Notes: generated from the letters alone by a model not told the origin. Numbered from the stretch's first letter, positions 8,872-18,605 are shown. The stretch is DNA of 64,000 bases from Dongia_B sp035539215 (GCA_035539215.1 DATLIX010000183.1:7147-71146); one strand, 5' to 3'. Made by a program: numbers and translations.

Positions 8872-9544
8872 CGGCGGAGATCATGTATCCGGCGCTTCGG
8901 ATGGTACGCAGCAGCGAACGGGCAAAGCCGGCATCGATCTTCTGGCGCAATTTGCTGACATGCACGTCGACGATATTGCTCTGCGGATCGAAATGATAAT
9001 CCCAGACATTCTCCAACAGCATGGTGCGCGTGACCACCTGGTCCTTATGGCGCATCAGATATTCCAGCAGCTTGAATTCACGCGGCTGCAGCGTTATCGG
9101 CCGCCCTTCCCGCGTCACCTTGCGCGACAGCAGGTCCATGCGCAGGCCATCTACCATCAGCAGCGTTTCCACGCTGGTGCTTTGGCCGCGCTTGGCCAAT
9201 ACGTCGAGGCGCGCCAGCAATTCACCGAAGGCAAAGGGCTTGGTGAGATAGTCGTCGCCGCCGCTTTTGAGGCCACGAATGCGCTCATCGACGTCCGACA
9301 GGGCCGACAGGATCAGGATCGGCGTCGTATTGCCGCCCATGCGCAACGCCTCGATGATGCTGAGCCCGTCGATGCCGCCCGGCAGGAGACGGTCCATGAT
9401 GATGACGTCGTAGCGCTCGCTGGCAGCCAGGAACATGCCGCTGCGGCCATTATCGGCATGGTCAACCGTATGGCCGGATTCGGCCAAGCCTTTCTTCAGA
9501 AAGCGGATGACGCGCTCGTTGTCCTCTACCAACAGAATCTTCAT
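8864..9544 (-). CDS. OmpR/PhoB-family response regulator
   Basis: A 226-residue two-domain regulator. The receiver has acidic Glu7-Asp8, phospho-acceptor Asp51 (VIIMDRLLPG) and Lys102 (YLTKPFAFGELLAR). A C-terminal winged helix (about 128-222) contains the VDVHVSKLRQKID recognition-helix region. It overlaps the kinase gene at 7510-8871 by 8 bp. The RND pump gene ends 80 bp upstream on the same strand, so pump and two-component genes may share a transcript, as in CusRS- or MdtABC-BaeSR-like arrangements. Confidence 0.92.
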   Translation of the reverse strand: MKILLVEDNERVIRFLKKGLAESGHTVDHADNGRSGMFLAASERYDVIIMDRLLPGGIDGLSIIEALRMGGNTTPILILSALSDVDERIRGLKSGGDDYLTKPFAFGELLARLDVLAKRGQSTSVETLLMVDGLRMDLLSRKVTREGRPITLQPREFKLLEYLMRHKDQVVTRTMLLENVWDYHFDPQSNIVDVHVSKLRQKIDAGFARSLLRTIRSAGYMISADA

Positions 9545-9624
9545 GTTCTACCTATTACGGCTCGACCGGCTCCGAGGACGGGACCGAGCAACCGTGCCTC
9601 CCCATCATAACAAACTACCGGCAC

Positions 9625-12600
9625 TTATTCTCCCGCAACGAGTGCGGGTTTCGCGGCTTCTACTTTAACATGCCGCTTGCGGCTCAACCAATGATTGACC
9701 CGGTCGAGATACAGATAGACCACAGGGGTCGTGAAGAGGGTCAGCGCCTGGCTCACCACCAGCCCGCCGACCATGGTATAGCCGAGCGGCTGGCGCAATT
9801 CCGAGCCGGTACCGTGTTCGAGCATCAGCGGCAGGGCGCCCAGCAAGGCGGCCATGGTGGTCATCATGATCGGGCGGAACCGCAGGATGCAGGCCTGGCG
9901 GATCGACTGCTCCGGCGTCATCCCATGATTGCGCTCGGCCTGGATGGCGAAGTCTACCATCATGATGCCGTTTTTCTTCACGATGCCGATCAGCAGGATG
10001 ATGCCGACCAAGGCGATCACCGATAGATCGATATGCGAGATCATCAGGATCAGCAGCGCCCCCATGCCGGCCGAGGGCAGCGTCGAGAGAATGGTCAGCG
10101 GATAGATATAGCTCTCATAGAGGATGCCGAGAATGATGTAGACGGTGACGATCGCCGCCAGGATCAGAAGCGGCGTGCTCTTCAATGAATCCTGGAACGC
10201 CTGGGCATTGCCCTGGAAGGTACCCTGGATTGCCGGCGGCAGGCCGATTTCCGTCGTCGCCTGGTTGATGACATTGACCGCATCGCCCAAGGCGACACCG
10301 GGCGCCAGATTGAATGACAGGGTGATCGCGGGAAACTGTCCCTGGTGGTTGATCGAGAGATAGCTGACCTTGTTGGTGTCGAACTTGGCAAAGGTGGAGA
10401 GCGGGACCTCCTGGCCGGTCAGCGGCGATTTGACATAGATGCGGTTCAACGTATCGGCGTCTCCCTGTACCTTGGGATCGACCTCGAGGACCACATGATA
10501 GGTGCTGCGCTGGGTGAAGTATTGCGTCACCTGGCGCTGGCCGAAAGCGTCGTCGAGCGTCTCGTCGATGACCTGCGGCTGGATGCCGAAGCGGGACGCC
10601 TGATCGCGGTCGATGCTGAGCGACAGGGTGCCGCCGCTGGTCTGCTGGTCGGTGGCGATATCGCGCAGCTGCGGCAGCGTCTTCAACTTGGCGACGACGC
10701 GGGGTGCCCAGGTATTGAGTTCGTCGATATCCGCATCCTGCAGCGTGTATTGATACTGGGTCCGCGACAGGCGTCCACCGACATTGAGATCCTGAGCCGC
10801 CTGCATGAAGAGGGCGATGCCCTGGACCTTGGCCAGCTGCGGGCGTAAGCGGGCGATGATCTGGTCGGCGGAGGCCGTCCGCTGGTCCCGTGGCTTGAGG
10901 CTCAACAGGACCAGCCCGGTATTTTCGGCGCGCGCGCCGCCGATCACCGAGCCCCAGGCCGCGATATCGGGGTCCTTGGCCACGACATCCGTCAGGGACT
11001 GCTGCAGGCGCGACATTTCCGCAAAGGACACGTCCTGCGCCGCCTCGGAAAAGCCGGTGATGAGCCCGGTATCCTGCTGCGGGAAGAAGCCCTTCGGCAC
11101 CTGGGTATAGAGATAGCCGGTGATGCCGAGCGTCAGGAAGAAGACGCCCAGGGTGATGAGGCGATAGCGCATGACCAGATCGAGGCCGCGCGTATAGAGC
11201 GCCAGCAAGCCGTCAAAGAAACCCTCGACGATCATATAGAGCTTGCCGTGGCGCCGGTGCTTCTCATCGCGCAGGAAGAGCGAGCACATCATCGGCGTCA
11301 GGGTCAAGGAGACGACGGCCGAAACCGCGATCGTCATGGTAACGGTCACGGCGAACTCACGGAACAGGCGGCCGATGATGCCGCCCATCAGCAGCAGCGG
11401 GATGAAAACGGCGACCAGCGAGACGCTGATGGAGATGATGGTGAAGCCGATCTCGCCCGCTCCCTTGAGGGCGGCCTCATAGGGCGTCATCCCCTCTTCC
11501 ATATGCCGATAGATGTTTTCCAGCATGACGATCGCGTCATCGACGACAAAGCCGACAGCGATGGTCAACGCCATCAGGGAGAGATTGTCCAGGCTGTAGC
11601 CGACCACATACATCAGGCCGCAGGTGCCGATCAGCGCGAGCGGCACGGTGATGCCGGGAATGATCGTCGCCCAGAAGTTACGCAGGAAGAGGAAGATCAC
11701 CATGACCACCAGTGCGATGGTCAGCATCAAGGTGAAGTTCACATCATGGACCGAGGCGCGAATCGTCTGCGTCCGGTCGATCATCTTGTCGACCTTGAGG
11801 GAGGGCGGAACCGACAGCAGAATATGCGGCATCTTTGCTTCGATATTCGACACCGCATCGATGACATTCGCGCCCGGTTGCTTATAGATGATGAGCAGAA
11901 CGCTGCGCCGGCCGTTTTCCCAGGCAGCGAGCTTGGTGTTCTCCGGCCCGTCGACGGCCGTGCCGATATCGCGAATGCGGATCGGCGCACCGTTCTTATA
12001 GGCGACAATGACGTCATTCCAGGGCTTCGCCGCCGTCAGCTGGTCATTGTCATAAATGGTGAAATTATGGGTGGCACCGTCGATCGATCCCTTGGCGGCA
12101 TCGACCGTGACGGTGGAAATCATCCCCGCCACGTCTTCCATCTGCAGGCCGAGCGACGCCAGCTTGGCGGGATCGATCTGAACCCGCACCGCCGGCTTCT
12201 GCTGCCCGCCGATGACCACCTGGGAAATGCCGGGGATCTGCGACAGCTGCTGGGCGATTTGCGTCTCCGCATAGTCATCGACCGCGGTCAACGGCAGGAC
12301 ATCGGAATGCACGGCATAGACCACGATCGGCGAATCCGCCGGGTTGACCTTGCGATAGGAGGGCGGGCTGGGCAGATCTTTCGGCAATTGTCCGGCGGCC
12401 GCATCAATAGCCGATTGAACGTCCTGGGCGGCGGCGTCGATGTCGCGGTCGAGATCGAACTGCACCGTCACCTGGGTGTTGCCCAACTGACTGGTCGACG
12501 TCATCTGCGACACGCCGGGAATGTCGGAGAACTGTTGTTCCAGCGGCGTCGCCACGGTCGAGGCCATGGTTTCCGGGCTGGCGCCCGGCAGGTTCGCGGA

Positions 12601-12741
12601 AACCGAGATGGTCGGGAAATCGATCTGCGGCAGAGGTGCGACCGGCAGCAAGGGATAGGTTACGGCGCCGACCAGAACGACGCCCAGCATGAGCAGGGAG
12701 GTCGCGATCGGGCGCTTGATGAAGGGCGTCGAGATATTCAT
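9625..12741 (-). CDS. RND efflux pump inner-membrane transporter (MdtB/MdtC-like)
   Basis: A 1038-residue, 12-helix RND proton/drug antiporter. The N-terminus (ISTPFIKRPIATSLLMLG) and the GFVVDDAIVMLEN segment with the proton-relay Asp401-Asp402 in TM4 are typical. Two large periplasmic loops follow TM1 and TM7. Closest in feel to MdtB/MdtC/MuxB of multidrug systems rather than to metal-exporting CusA. It starts 12 bp after the membrane fusion protein gene, in one operon. Mdt and Mux systems usually have two different RND subunits; only one is present here, and no outer-membrane TolC-like gene is in the window. Substrates cannot be predicted. Confidence 0.93.
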   Translation of the reverse strand: MNISTPFIKRPIATSLLMLGVVLVGAVTYPLLPVAPLPQIDFPTISVSANLPGASPETMASTVATPLEQQFSDIPGVSQMTSTSQLGNTQVTVQFDLDRDIDAAAQDVQSAIDAAAGQLPKDLPSPPSYRKVNPADSPIVVYAVHSDVLPLTAVDDYAETQIAQQLSQIPGISQVVIGGQQKPAVRVQIDPAKLASLGLQMEDVAGMISTVTVDAAKGSIDGATHNFTIYDNDQLTAAKPWNDVIVAYKNGAPIRIRDIGTAVDGPENTKLAAWENGRRSVLLIIYKQPGANVIDAVSNIEAKMPHILLSVPPSLKVDKMIDRTQTIRASVHDVNFTLMLTIALVVMVIFLFLRNFWATIIPGITVPLALIGTCGLMYVVGYSLDNLSLMALTIAVGFVVDDAIVMLENIYRHMEEGMTPYEAALKGAGEIGFTIISISVSLVAVFIPLLLMGGIIGRLFREFAVTVTMTIAVSAVVSLTLTPMMCSLFLRDEKHRRHGKLYMIVEGFFDGLLALYTRGLDLVMRYRLITLGVFFLTLGITGYLYTQVPKGFFPQQDTGLITGFSEAAQDVSFAEMSRLQQSLTDVVAKDPDIAAWGSVIGGARAENTGLVLLSLKPRDQRTASADQIIARLRPQLAKVQGIALFMQAAQDLNVGGRLSRTQYQYTLQDADIDELNTWAPRVVAKLKTLPQLRDIATDQQTSGGTLSLSIDRDQASRFGIQPQVIDETLDDAFGQRQVTQYFTQRSTYHVVLEVDPKVQGDADTLNRIYVKSPLTGQEVPLSTFAKFDTNKVSYLSINHQGQFPAITLSFNLAPGVALGDAVNVINQATTEIGLPPAIQGTFQGNAQAFQDSLKSTPLLILAAIVTVYIILGILYESYIYPLTILSTLPSAGMGALLILMISHIDLSVIALVGIILLIGIVKKNGIMMVDFAIQAERNHGMTPEQSIRQACILRFRPIMMTTMAALLGALPLMLEHGTGSELRQPLGYTMVGGLVVSQALTLFTTPVVYLYLDRVNHWLSRKRHVKVEAAKPALVAGE

Positions 12742-12753
12742 CGCATCACCCCT

Positions 12754-13947
12754 TCATCGCGTTGCCAGGGTTGTCTGATCGGGCACAGCGTTGTTCTGCG
12801 CCGCCTTGTCGCCCGCCGGTGCTTGAGAAGTCGGCTTGTTGGCTTTCACCAAGGTGCCGACCTGCAGGCGATACTGCCCGCCCGTGACCACCTGGTCCCC
12901 TGGCTGAAGACCGTTCGTCACCACGGCGACCTGGCCGGTGTCGTAGCCGACCTGCAACGGCGTCGTCGTGACGGTGTTGTCCGGCTTGACGATATAGGTG
13001 AACAGGCCGTCGGGCCCCCGCTGTACCGCGGTCGAAGGCACCGTCAGAACATTACGCTGGGTCGCCTGTAGAACCTTGATGTTGACGAATTCGCCGGGCC
13101 ACAGCGCATTGTCGTTGTTCGCGAATTGCGCCTTGAAGCGGGCCGTGCCGGTGGCCTGATCGATCTGGTTGTCGACCAGGACGACCTTGCCTTGGGCGAG
13201 CACCGTCTTGCCGTCGCTGGCAAAGGCGGTGGCGCTGACCGTGCCTGCCGACATGGCCTTCATCACCGCCGGCAGATTCTCTTCCGGCAAGGTGAAGACG
13301 ACCGAGATCGGATGGAGTTGCGTGATGACCACGATGCCGGCGGTATCGGCCGCGCGGACGTTATTGCCCTGGTCGATCAGCCGAAAGCCCGTGCGGCCGT
13401 CGAGCGGCGCCCTGATGCTGGTGTAATCGAGCTGTGTACGGGCATTGTCGATCGCTCCCTGGTCGCCCTGCACCTGCGCCTGCAGCTGATCGACCTGGGC
13501 GCGCTCGGTATCGAGCTGTTGCTGGCTGGCGAAATCCTTCTTCGACAGGGCGAGAAAACGTTGCAGGTCAAGCTTGGCATTAGCCAGCTGGGCCATGTCC
13601 TGCGCTTTTTTGGCGACCGCCTGGTCGAGCGCCGCCTGGAAAGGCCGCGGATCGATCTGCGCCAGGAGGTCGCCGGTCTTGACGTCCTCCCCTTCCGTGA
13701 ATCCGATCTTCTGCACCTGACCGTCGACGCGCGCCGTGACGGTCACCGTGTTCAAGGCCTGGACCGTACCGAGGCCCGTCAGATAGACCGGCACATCCTG
13801 ACGGCTGGCTGACGCCGTATCGACCGGTATCGCGGCCGGTTGCGTCGGTGGCAGGGTCGCCATGGCCGGCTGGTTGACCCACCAATGCCATCCGGCAAAG
13901 CCGGCGGCGCCAAGAACAACCAGCGGGATCAGTGTTTTATAGTTCAT
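12754..13947 (-). CDS. RND efflux periplasmic adaptor (membrane fusion protein)
   Basis: A 397-residue HlyD/AcrA-family adaptor. It has an N-terminal membrane anchor (about 5-22), a lipoyl/biotinyl-like half motif (VTARVDGQVQKIGFTEGE near 71-88), an alpha-helical hairpin (about 110-165, ending DYTSIRAPLDGR), a beta-barrel and a membrane-proximal domain. The C-terminal tail is Gln/Ala/Pro-rich. It links the RND pump encoded next to an outer-membrane channel. The ATG at 13947 puts the anchor at the N-terminus; an earlier in-frame start would add about 45 residues without family similarity. The 224 bp upstream hold its promoter and a CTTCATGAAG palindrome at 14117-14126. Confidence 0.92.
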   Translation of the reverse strand: MNYKTLIPLVVLGAAGFAGWHWWVNQPAMATLPPTQPAAIPVDTASASRQDVPVYLTGLGTVQALNTVTVTARVDGQVQKIGFTEGEDVKTGDLLAQIDPRPFQAALDQAVAKKAQDMAQLANAKLDLQRFLALSKKDFASQQQLDTERAQVDQLQAQVQGDQGAIDNARTQLDYTSIRAPLDGRTGFRLIDQGNNVRAADTAGIVVITQLHPISVVFTLPEENLPAVMKAMSAGTVSATAFASDGKTVLAQGKVVLVDNQIDQATGTARFKAQFANNDNALWPGEFVNIKVLQATQRNVLTVPSTAVQRGPDGLFTYIVKPDNTVTTTPLQVGYDTGQVAVVTNGLQPGDQVVTGGQYRLQVGTLVKANKPTSQAPAGDKAAQNNAVPDQTTLATR

Positions 13948-14171
13948 TTTTATCGGCCCATCTTTGTACGGACTATCGCCGGCCTCACTAATGGAGGCCG
14001 TGAGCGAAAAAGCAGCTCTATTCCGGGTTGCCGGCAATACGATCGGCGTAGAGACCCGGTCGATCCATTGCAGGCCTGACAAAGATAGGTAGAGGTCGAT
14101 TAAACCGCCATCGACGCTTCATGAAGTTTTGTTCATCTTGGAAGCGGGTGGTCAAGGACGGCTGGTCAGCG

Positions 14172-15623
14172 TCAGTCGTCGATTGCCGTCAGCGGCCGGG
14201 CGATATGCTCCAGCTGCTTGCGCTCTGCGGCCACGCCCCAAAGGGCCTGAATGACGGCCGCCGCGAGCATCAGCACGGCCCCCACCACATAGCCGATGAA
14301 GACATCCTGCCGCGAGCCGGTATCAATCAGCCTGCCGAAAAAGGACGGCGCAACAACACCGCCGAGGCCGGTGCCGATGGCAAAGAAGATCGCGATCGCC
14401 AGCGCCCGCATTTCCAAAGGAAAGGTCTCGCTGACCGTCAGGTAGGCCGAGCTGGCCGCCGCCGAGGCAAAGAAGAAGACGACCATCCAGCACAGCGTCT
14501 GGGTGAGCGCGGTCAAGACGCCCTGTTCGAAGAGATAGCCGCTGATCAGCAGCAGGATACCGGACAATCCATAGGTGAGGGCGATCATGGGCCGACGCCC
14601 CCAGCTGTCGAAGAACCGGCCGAGCAGTACCGGTCCGGTGAAATTCCCCACGGCGAAGGGCAGGATGTACCAGCCGACCGCATCGGCCGGTATCTGGTAG
14701 AAATCGGTCAGCACCAACGCATAGGTGAAGAAGATGGCGTTGTAGAAGAAAGCTTGCGCCGTCATCAGGCTGAGCCCGACCAGCGCGCGGCGGCGGTGGC
14801 GATTGAAGAGGACGTCGACGACATGGCGCATCTCGGTATGCGCGCGCGGCTGCAGACGCAGCTTGGAAAGCTTTTCGCCGCGATCGAGAAGATGCGCCGG
14901 GAAGCGTCGCTCGATGCCGGCAATGACATCTTCCGCCGCCGCCTCATGGCCATGGGTGATGAGCCAGCGCGGGCTTTCGGGAATCCACAGGCGCATCACC
15001 AGGATGACGCCGCCGAGCAGGCCGCCGATGAGGAAGCAAAGCCGCCAGCCGAAGTCGATTGCGAACAAGGCCGGATTGAGCAGGAAGACGGAACCCGCCC
15101 CGCCCAGTGCCGCACCGACCCAGAAACTGCCGTTGATGACGAGATCGGTCCAGCCGCGGTAGCGCGCCGGGATCAGCTCCTGGATGGTCGAATTGATCGC
15201 CGTGTATTCGCCGCCGATCCCCGCCCCCGTCAGGAAGCGGAACAGCACGAAGCTCGGCAGATTCCAGGAGAAGCCGGTGGCCAGCGTGGCAATGATATAG
15301 ACGAAGAGCGTAATGAAGAAGAGCTTCCGCCGACCCAAGCGATCAGTCAGCCAGCCGAACAGAACCGCGCCGAACACCGCGCCGGCGAGATAGGCGCTGC
15401 TGGCGAGGCCCACATTGCTGTTGTCGAAATGCAGCTGCGGGCTTTGCTTCAAGGCGCCGGCCACAGCCCCTGCCAGCGTCACCTCGAGGCCATCGAGAAT
15501 CCAGGTGATGCCGAGCGCCACGACCACCAGGCTGTGAAAGGCACCCCAAGGCAGGCGATCGAGACGGGCCGGAATGGCCGTCGCAGTAATCGGCAGGGAG
15601 TCCGCTGCGGGCGGATTGGCCAT
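14172..15623 (-). CDS. MFS transporter, metabolite:H+ symporter / sugar-porter-like
   Basis: A 483-residue protein with about 12 transmembrane helices. The loop 2-3 motif appears as GWLTDRLGRR and again in the second half as FDSWGRRP; a PESPRWL motif follows TM6, as in sugar porters and SV2-like carriers. A long central loop separates the halves. It probably imports or exports a small organic molecule with protons; the substrate is not evident. It is transcribed away from the cox cluster from a 251-bp shared intergenic region, so it could be controlled with coxC, but nothing ties it functionally to CO oxidation. Confidence 0.88.
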   Translation of the reverse strand: MANPPAADSLPITATAIPARLDRLPWGAFHSLVVVALGITWILDGLEVTLAGAVAGALKQSPQLHFDNSNVGLASSAYLAGAVFGAVLFGWLTDRLGRRKLFFITLFVYIIATLATGFSWNLPSFVLFRFLTGAGIGGEYTAINSTIQELIPARYRGWTDLVINGSFWVGAALGGAGSVFLLNPALFAIDFGWRLCFLIGGLLGGVILVMRLWIPESPRWLITHGHEAAAEDVIAGIERRFPAHLLDRGEKLSKLRLQPRAHTEMRHVVDVLFNRHRRRALVGLSLMTAQAFFYNAIFFTYALVLTDFYQIPADAVGWYILPFAVGNFTGPVLLGRFFDSWGRRPMIALTYGLSGILLLISGYLFEQGVLTALTQTLCWMVVFFFASAAASSAYLTVSETFPLEMRALAIAIFFAIGTGLGGVVAPSFFGRLIDTGSRQDVFIGYVVGAVLMLAAAVIQALWGVAAERKQLEHIARPLTAIDD

Positions 15624-15874
15624 CGCTATCGCTCTCCAGAAGAACCCGGGAAACGAACGGCAGCCCGTCGCATGCGGTTCAACCGGGCGCCGACACGATT
15701 TGGTGAGGCGCTGACCCCCTCCTCCGGTCGTCGCGCGGGCGTTTCGACCGCAAAATAACGAGGCGCCGTCGCAGCGTTATATACATTTGAATATAATGAG
15801 ATTTTTTCCTTCGGCCTTTTGATCAAACGCTATAATTCCGCGTCCTGTGAACCTGCCGCAGATCAGAGGCGCAC
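15624..15874. promoter_or_regulatory. Divergent promoter region between MFS gene and coxC-like gene
   Basis: Contains TATAAT at 15792-15797 and again at 15831-15836, the latter about 40 bp before the coxC-like start and a reasonable -10 element, although no good -35 box lies at the right distance. On the minus strand CCGTTCGTTT (15651-15660) resembles the AlgR-type LytTR-domain site CCGTTCGTC and could serve autoregulation. Promoter assignments are by eye. Confidence 0.4.
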
Positions 15875-17071
15875 GTGCATAGCGGTCACGACCCCGTCCT
15901 GATGGGATTGTCCATCCTGATTGCGATCCAGGGTAGCTTTGTCTCCCTGGTGCTGGCGCGTGAGACGGGGCGCTTCGAAGGCGCCTGGCGGCGCCTCATC
16001 CTCGCCATGTCGGCGGTGACGCTCGGCTCGTCGATCTGGGCGATGCATTTCATCGGCATGCTGGCCTATCACATGCCGGCCGCCGTCACCTATGACCTGT
16101 TCCTGACATTGCTGTCTTTCCTGATCGCGGTTCTCGCTGTCGGCATCGGCTACGGCATCACCACGGTCTTCGCCGACAGCGCCTGGCGCGACATCGCCGC
16201 AGCGATCTTCACCGGCGGCGGCATCGCCGGCATGCATTATATCGGCATGACGGCCCTCAGCGGACCGGTCGATCTCGGCTATCACGGTACATGGGTCGTC
16301 GTCAGCGTGCTGATCGGCGTGGTGGCGGCGGGCATCAGCCTGCATCTCGCCTTCGGCACCAAGCTGCAGGCGCGTGCCGCCCTCGGCGCGGTCGCCATGG
16401 GGCTCGCCATTTCGGGCATGCATTATTCAGCAATGTACGGCACCGATGTCATGGCGGCCGATCAGGGAAGCGGCATGCTGTCCCATGCCCTGGACCGTAC
16501 GCTGCTCGCCATCGTCGTTGCCGTCGTCGCCTTCATCATCTGCGCGACCTCGATGCTGCTGCTGATTCCCAACCGCGCAACCACGCCGGGTCGCAATCAT
16601 GACGGCCAGGTGGTCGACGGCGCCGCCTGGGAACATGCTGCAGCGCAAACGGCATCCGCCGCGTCGGCTGTTGGCGCAGATCCCGCGCCGGCGGATCTTG
16701 CCCGGATTCCGGCGCGGGCTGGGGGCACCACCGTGCTGCTCGATCCGCTGTCGATCCAGGCTATTCGCGCTGATGGGCGCTACACCCATCTGCAGGATGC
16801 GGGCCGCGACTATTTCTGCAATCTGTCGATCACTGATCTTGCGGGGCGATTGGACCCGACGCATTTCCTCCGCGTCCACCGATCGCATATTGTGCAAGTG
16901 CGATATGTCAAATCGCTGCGCCGCAAGGGCGATGGCGCGGTGCTGACCCTGGGCAGTCGCGCGGAAACGATCATCCCTGTCAGCCGCACTGCCCTGCCGA
17001 AGTTGAAGGCGCGCCTGGGTCTCTCCGATGCGGCTTCCGCAAGCCCGCTAGAGACAACATCTCTGTCGTAA
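15875..17071 (+). CDS. coxC: MHYT-LytTR membrane regulator (CoxC/CoxH-like)
   Basis: A 398-residue protein: an N-terminal MHYT sensor of about seven transmembrane helices with three His-containing motifs (AMHFIGML, GMHYIGM, GMHYSAM), a linker, and a C-terminal LytTR DNA-binding domain (about 285-380, with the RVHRSHIVQ motif). MHYT is proposed to bind a metal such as copper and sense a diatomic gas (O2, CO or NO). CoxC and CoxH of Oligotropha carboxidovorans have exactly this architecture. The GTG at 15875 is preferred because AGAGG precedes it and the HSGHDP start matches MHYT proteins. It lies 138 bp upstream of coxM in the same direction and is the obvious candidate regulator of the CO dehydrogenase genes. 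Confidence 0.85.
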   Translation: MHSGHDPVLMGLSILIAIQGSFVSLVLARETGRFEGAWRRLILAMSAVTLGSSIWAMHFIGMLAYHMPAAVTYDLFLTLLSFLIAVLAVGIGYGITTVFADSAWRDIAAAIFTGGGIAGMHYIGMTALSGPVDLGYHGTWVVVSVLIGVVAAGISLHLAFGTKLQARAALGAVAMGLAISGMHYSAMYGTDVMAADQGSGMLSHALDRTLLAIVVAVVAFIICATSMLLLIPNRATTPGRNHDGQVVDGAAWEHAAAQTASAASAVGADPAPADLARIPARAGGTTVLLDPLSIQAIRADGRYTHLQDAGRDYFCNLSITDLAGRLDPTHFLRVHRSHIVQVRYVKSLRRKGDGAVLTLGSRAETIIPVSRTALPKLKARLGLSDAASASPLETTSLS

Positions 17072-17080
17072 TTCATTGCG

Positions 17081-17119
17081 CGTTCGCCGCTTTTCGTGCC
17101 GTTCAGACCCGCTTCGTTC
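17081..17119 (+). promoter_or_regulatory. Three CGTTC repeats upstream of coxM, candidate LytTR binding sites
   Basis: CGTTC occurs at 17081-17085, 17100-17104 and 17115-17119 between the MHYT-LytTR regulator gene and coxM. Two read GCGTTCGCC and CCGTTCAGA, close to the CCGTTCGTC site known for the LytTR regulator AlgR. Spacings are 19 and 15 bp, not the canonical 21-22, so this is a hypothesis. Confidence 0.4.
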
Positions 17120-17209
17120 CCGGAATCCTGCGGCCTTTCGCCACTGCCCTTAATATTTGCCTTCGAGAAGAGCGCAGTCAGGCGCCGCCATTGTCGGGGA
17201 GGTCCAATC

Positions 17210-18073
17210 ATGATTCCGGGTCGCTTCACCTATCACTGTCCGGCTTCCGTCACGGAAGCGGTCGGCCTGCTGGCCAGCCTCGGCGAAGACGCGCGGCCTC
17301 TGGCGGGCGGCCATAGTCTCATTCCCATGATGAAGCTCCGCATGGCGCAGCCGGAGCATCTGATCGATCTCGGCAAGATCCCTGACCTGAAAGGCATCCG
17401 GCAGGAAGCTGGCGAGATCGTCATCGGCGCCATGACCACCCAGGCCGAGATCATCGCCGCGCCGCTGCTGGCCGAAAAGGCGCCGATCCTGATCGAGGCG
17501 GCCAGGGTGATTGCCGATCCCCAGGTGCGCTATGCCGGCACGATCGGCGGCAATGTCGCCAATGGCGATCCCGGCAATGACATGCCGGGCTTGATGCAGT
17601 GTCTCGATGCCCGGTACGGTCTCACCGGACCGTCGGGGACACGGCAGGTGGCGGCGCGCGACTTCTACGAAGCCGCTTACTTTACCAAGCTGGAAGCCGG
17701 GGAAATCCTGACCGAACTGCGCTTCGCTGTTCCGGCCGCCGGTCACGGCTGGGCCTATGAGAAGCTGAAACGCAAGATCGGCGACTATGCCGTGGCCGCC
17801 GCCGCTGTCATGCTGAGCATGTCCGCCGGGAAATGCACCCAGGCCGCGATCGCCCTTACCAATGTCGGGCAGACCCCGCTGCTGGCCGCCGATGCCGCGA
17901 AGGCACTGGTCGGCAGCCCTGTCGACGCAAGCGCCATCGATGCCGCCGCCAAGGCCGCCATGGCGATCGCCGATCCCAGCACGGATACGAGGGGACCGGT
18001 GGAATACCGCCGCGCCGTTCTCGGCGTGATGGTGCGCCGCGCCATCGACCGCGCCAAAGCCCGCGCCCGCTAA
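17210..18073 (+). CDS. coxM: CO dehydrogenase medium (FAD) subunit CoxM
   Basis: A 287-residue FAD subunit of aerobic CO dehydrogenase (288 residues in O. carboxidovorans). FAD-binding motifs AGGHS (32-36) and TIGGN (111-115) fall at the same residue numbers as in the crystallised enzyme. A C-terminal CO-dehydrogenase flavoprotein domain covers about 175-285. It passes electrons from the [2Fe-2S] clusters of CoxS toward the respiratory chain. The ATG at 17210 has GGGGAGG about 8 bases upstream; an earlier in-frame start would add 38 unrelated residues. First gene of the tight series coxMSLDEF plus a nucleotidyltransferase. Confidence 0.96.
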   Translation: MIPGRFTYHCPASVTEAVGLLASLGEDARPLAGGHSLIPMMKLRMAQPEHLIDLGKIPDLKGIRQEAGEIVIGAMTTQAEIIAAPLLAEKAPILIEAARVIADPQVRYAGTIGGNVANGDPGNDMPGLMQCLDARYGLTGPSGTRQVAARDFYEAAYFTKLEAGEILTELRFAVPAAGHGWAYEKLKRKIGDYAVAAAAVMLSMSAGKCTQAAIALTNVGQTPLLAADAAKALVGSPVDASAIDAAAKAAMAIADPSTDTRGPVEYRRAVLGVMVRRAIDRAKARAR

Positions 18074-18092
18074 ACCTGTCAGGAGCCGAGAC

Positions 18093-18605
18093 ATGCCAAG
18101 CGATATCGCCAAGACCAGGGTCTCCATGACGGTCAATGGCCGTCCCTATGCCGCCGAGGTCGAACCGCGCACCTTGCTGGTGCATTTCCTGCGCGAAAAC
18201 CTGAACCTGACCGGCGCGCATATCGGCTGCGATACCAGTCATTGCGGTGCCTGCACCGTCGATCTCGACGGCAAGTCGGTCAAATCCTGCACCGTCTTCG
18301 CCGTCCAGGCCGCGGGAGGCGCGGTCACCACCATCGAAGGCATGGCGGCGGCCGATGGCAGCCTGCATGCGCTGCAGCAGACCTTTCACGAGCATCACGG
18401 TCTGCAATGCGGCTTCTGCACGCCGGGCATGATCATGCGGGCGCATCGCCTGCTGCAGGAGAATCCGCAGCCCACGGAAGACGAGATCCGCCTCGGCATC
18501 TCCGGCAATCTCTGCCGCTGTACCGGCTATCAGAACATCGTCAAGGCGATCCGCGCCGCCGCCGACATGCTGGCGAACCCGCAGCGCAAGGAGGCCGCAG
18601 AATGA
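18093..18605 (+). CDS. coxS: CO dehydrogenase small ([2Fe-2S]) subunit CoxS
   Basis: A 170-residue iron-sulfur subunit. The plant-ferredoxin-like cluster is bound by Cys46, Cys51, Cys54 and Cys66 (GCDTSHCGAC...C), and the second cluster by Cys106, Cys109, Cys141 and Cys143 (CGFC...CRC). It relays electrons from the molybdenum-copper site in CoxL to FAD in CoxM. It follows coxM by 19 bp and overlaps coxL by 4 bp (ATGA), so subunits are probably made in step. Confidence 0.97.
   Translation: MPSDIAKTRVSMTVNGRPYAAEVEPRTLLVHFLRENLNLTGAHIGCDTSHCGACTVDLDGKSVKSCTVFAVQAAGGAVTTIEGMAAADGSLHALQQTFHEHHGLQCGFCTPGMIMRAHRLLQENPQPTEDEIRLGISGNLCRCTGYQNIVKAIRAAADMLANPQRKEAAE

Noticed and set aside
11248..13071. 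A long plus-strand open frame opposite the RND pump and adaptor
   Set aside because: It is antisense to two well-defined efflux genes and is His/Asp/Arg-rich in the way of frame shadows.
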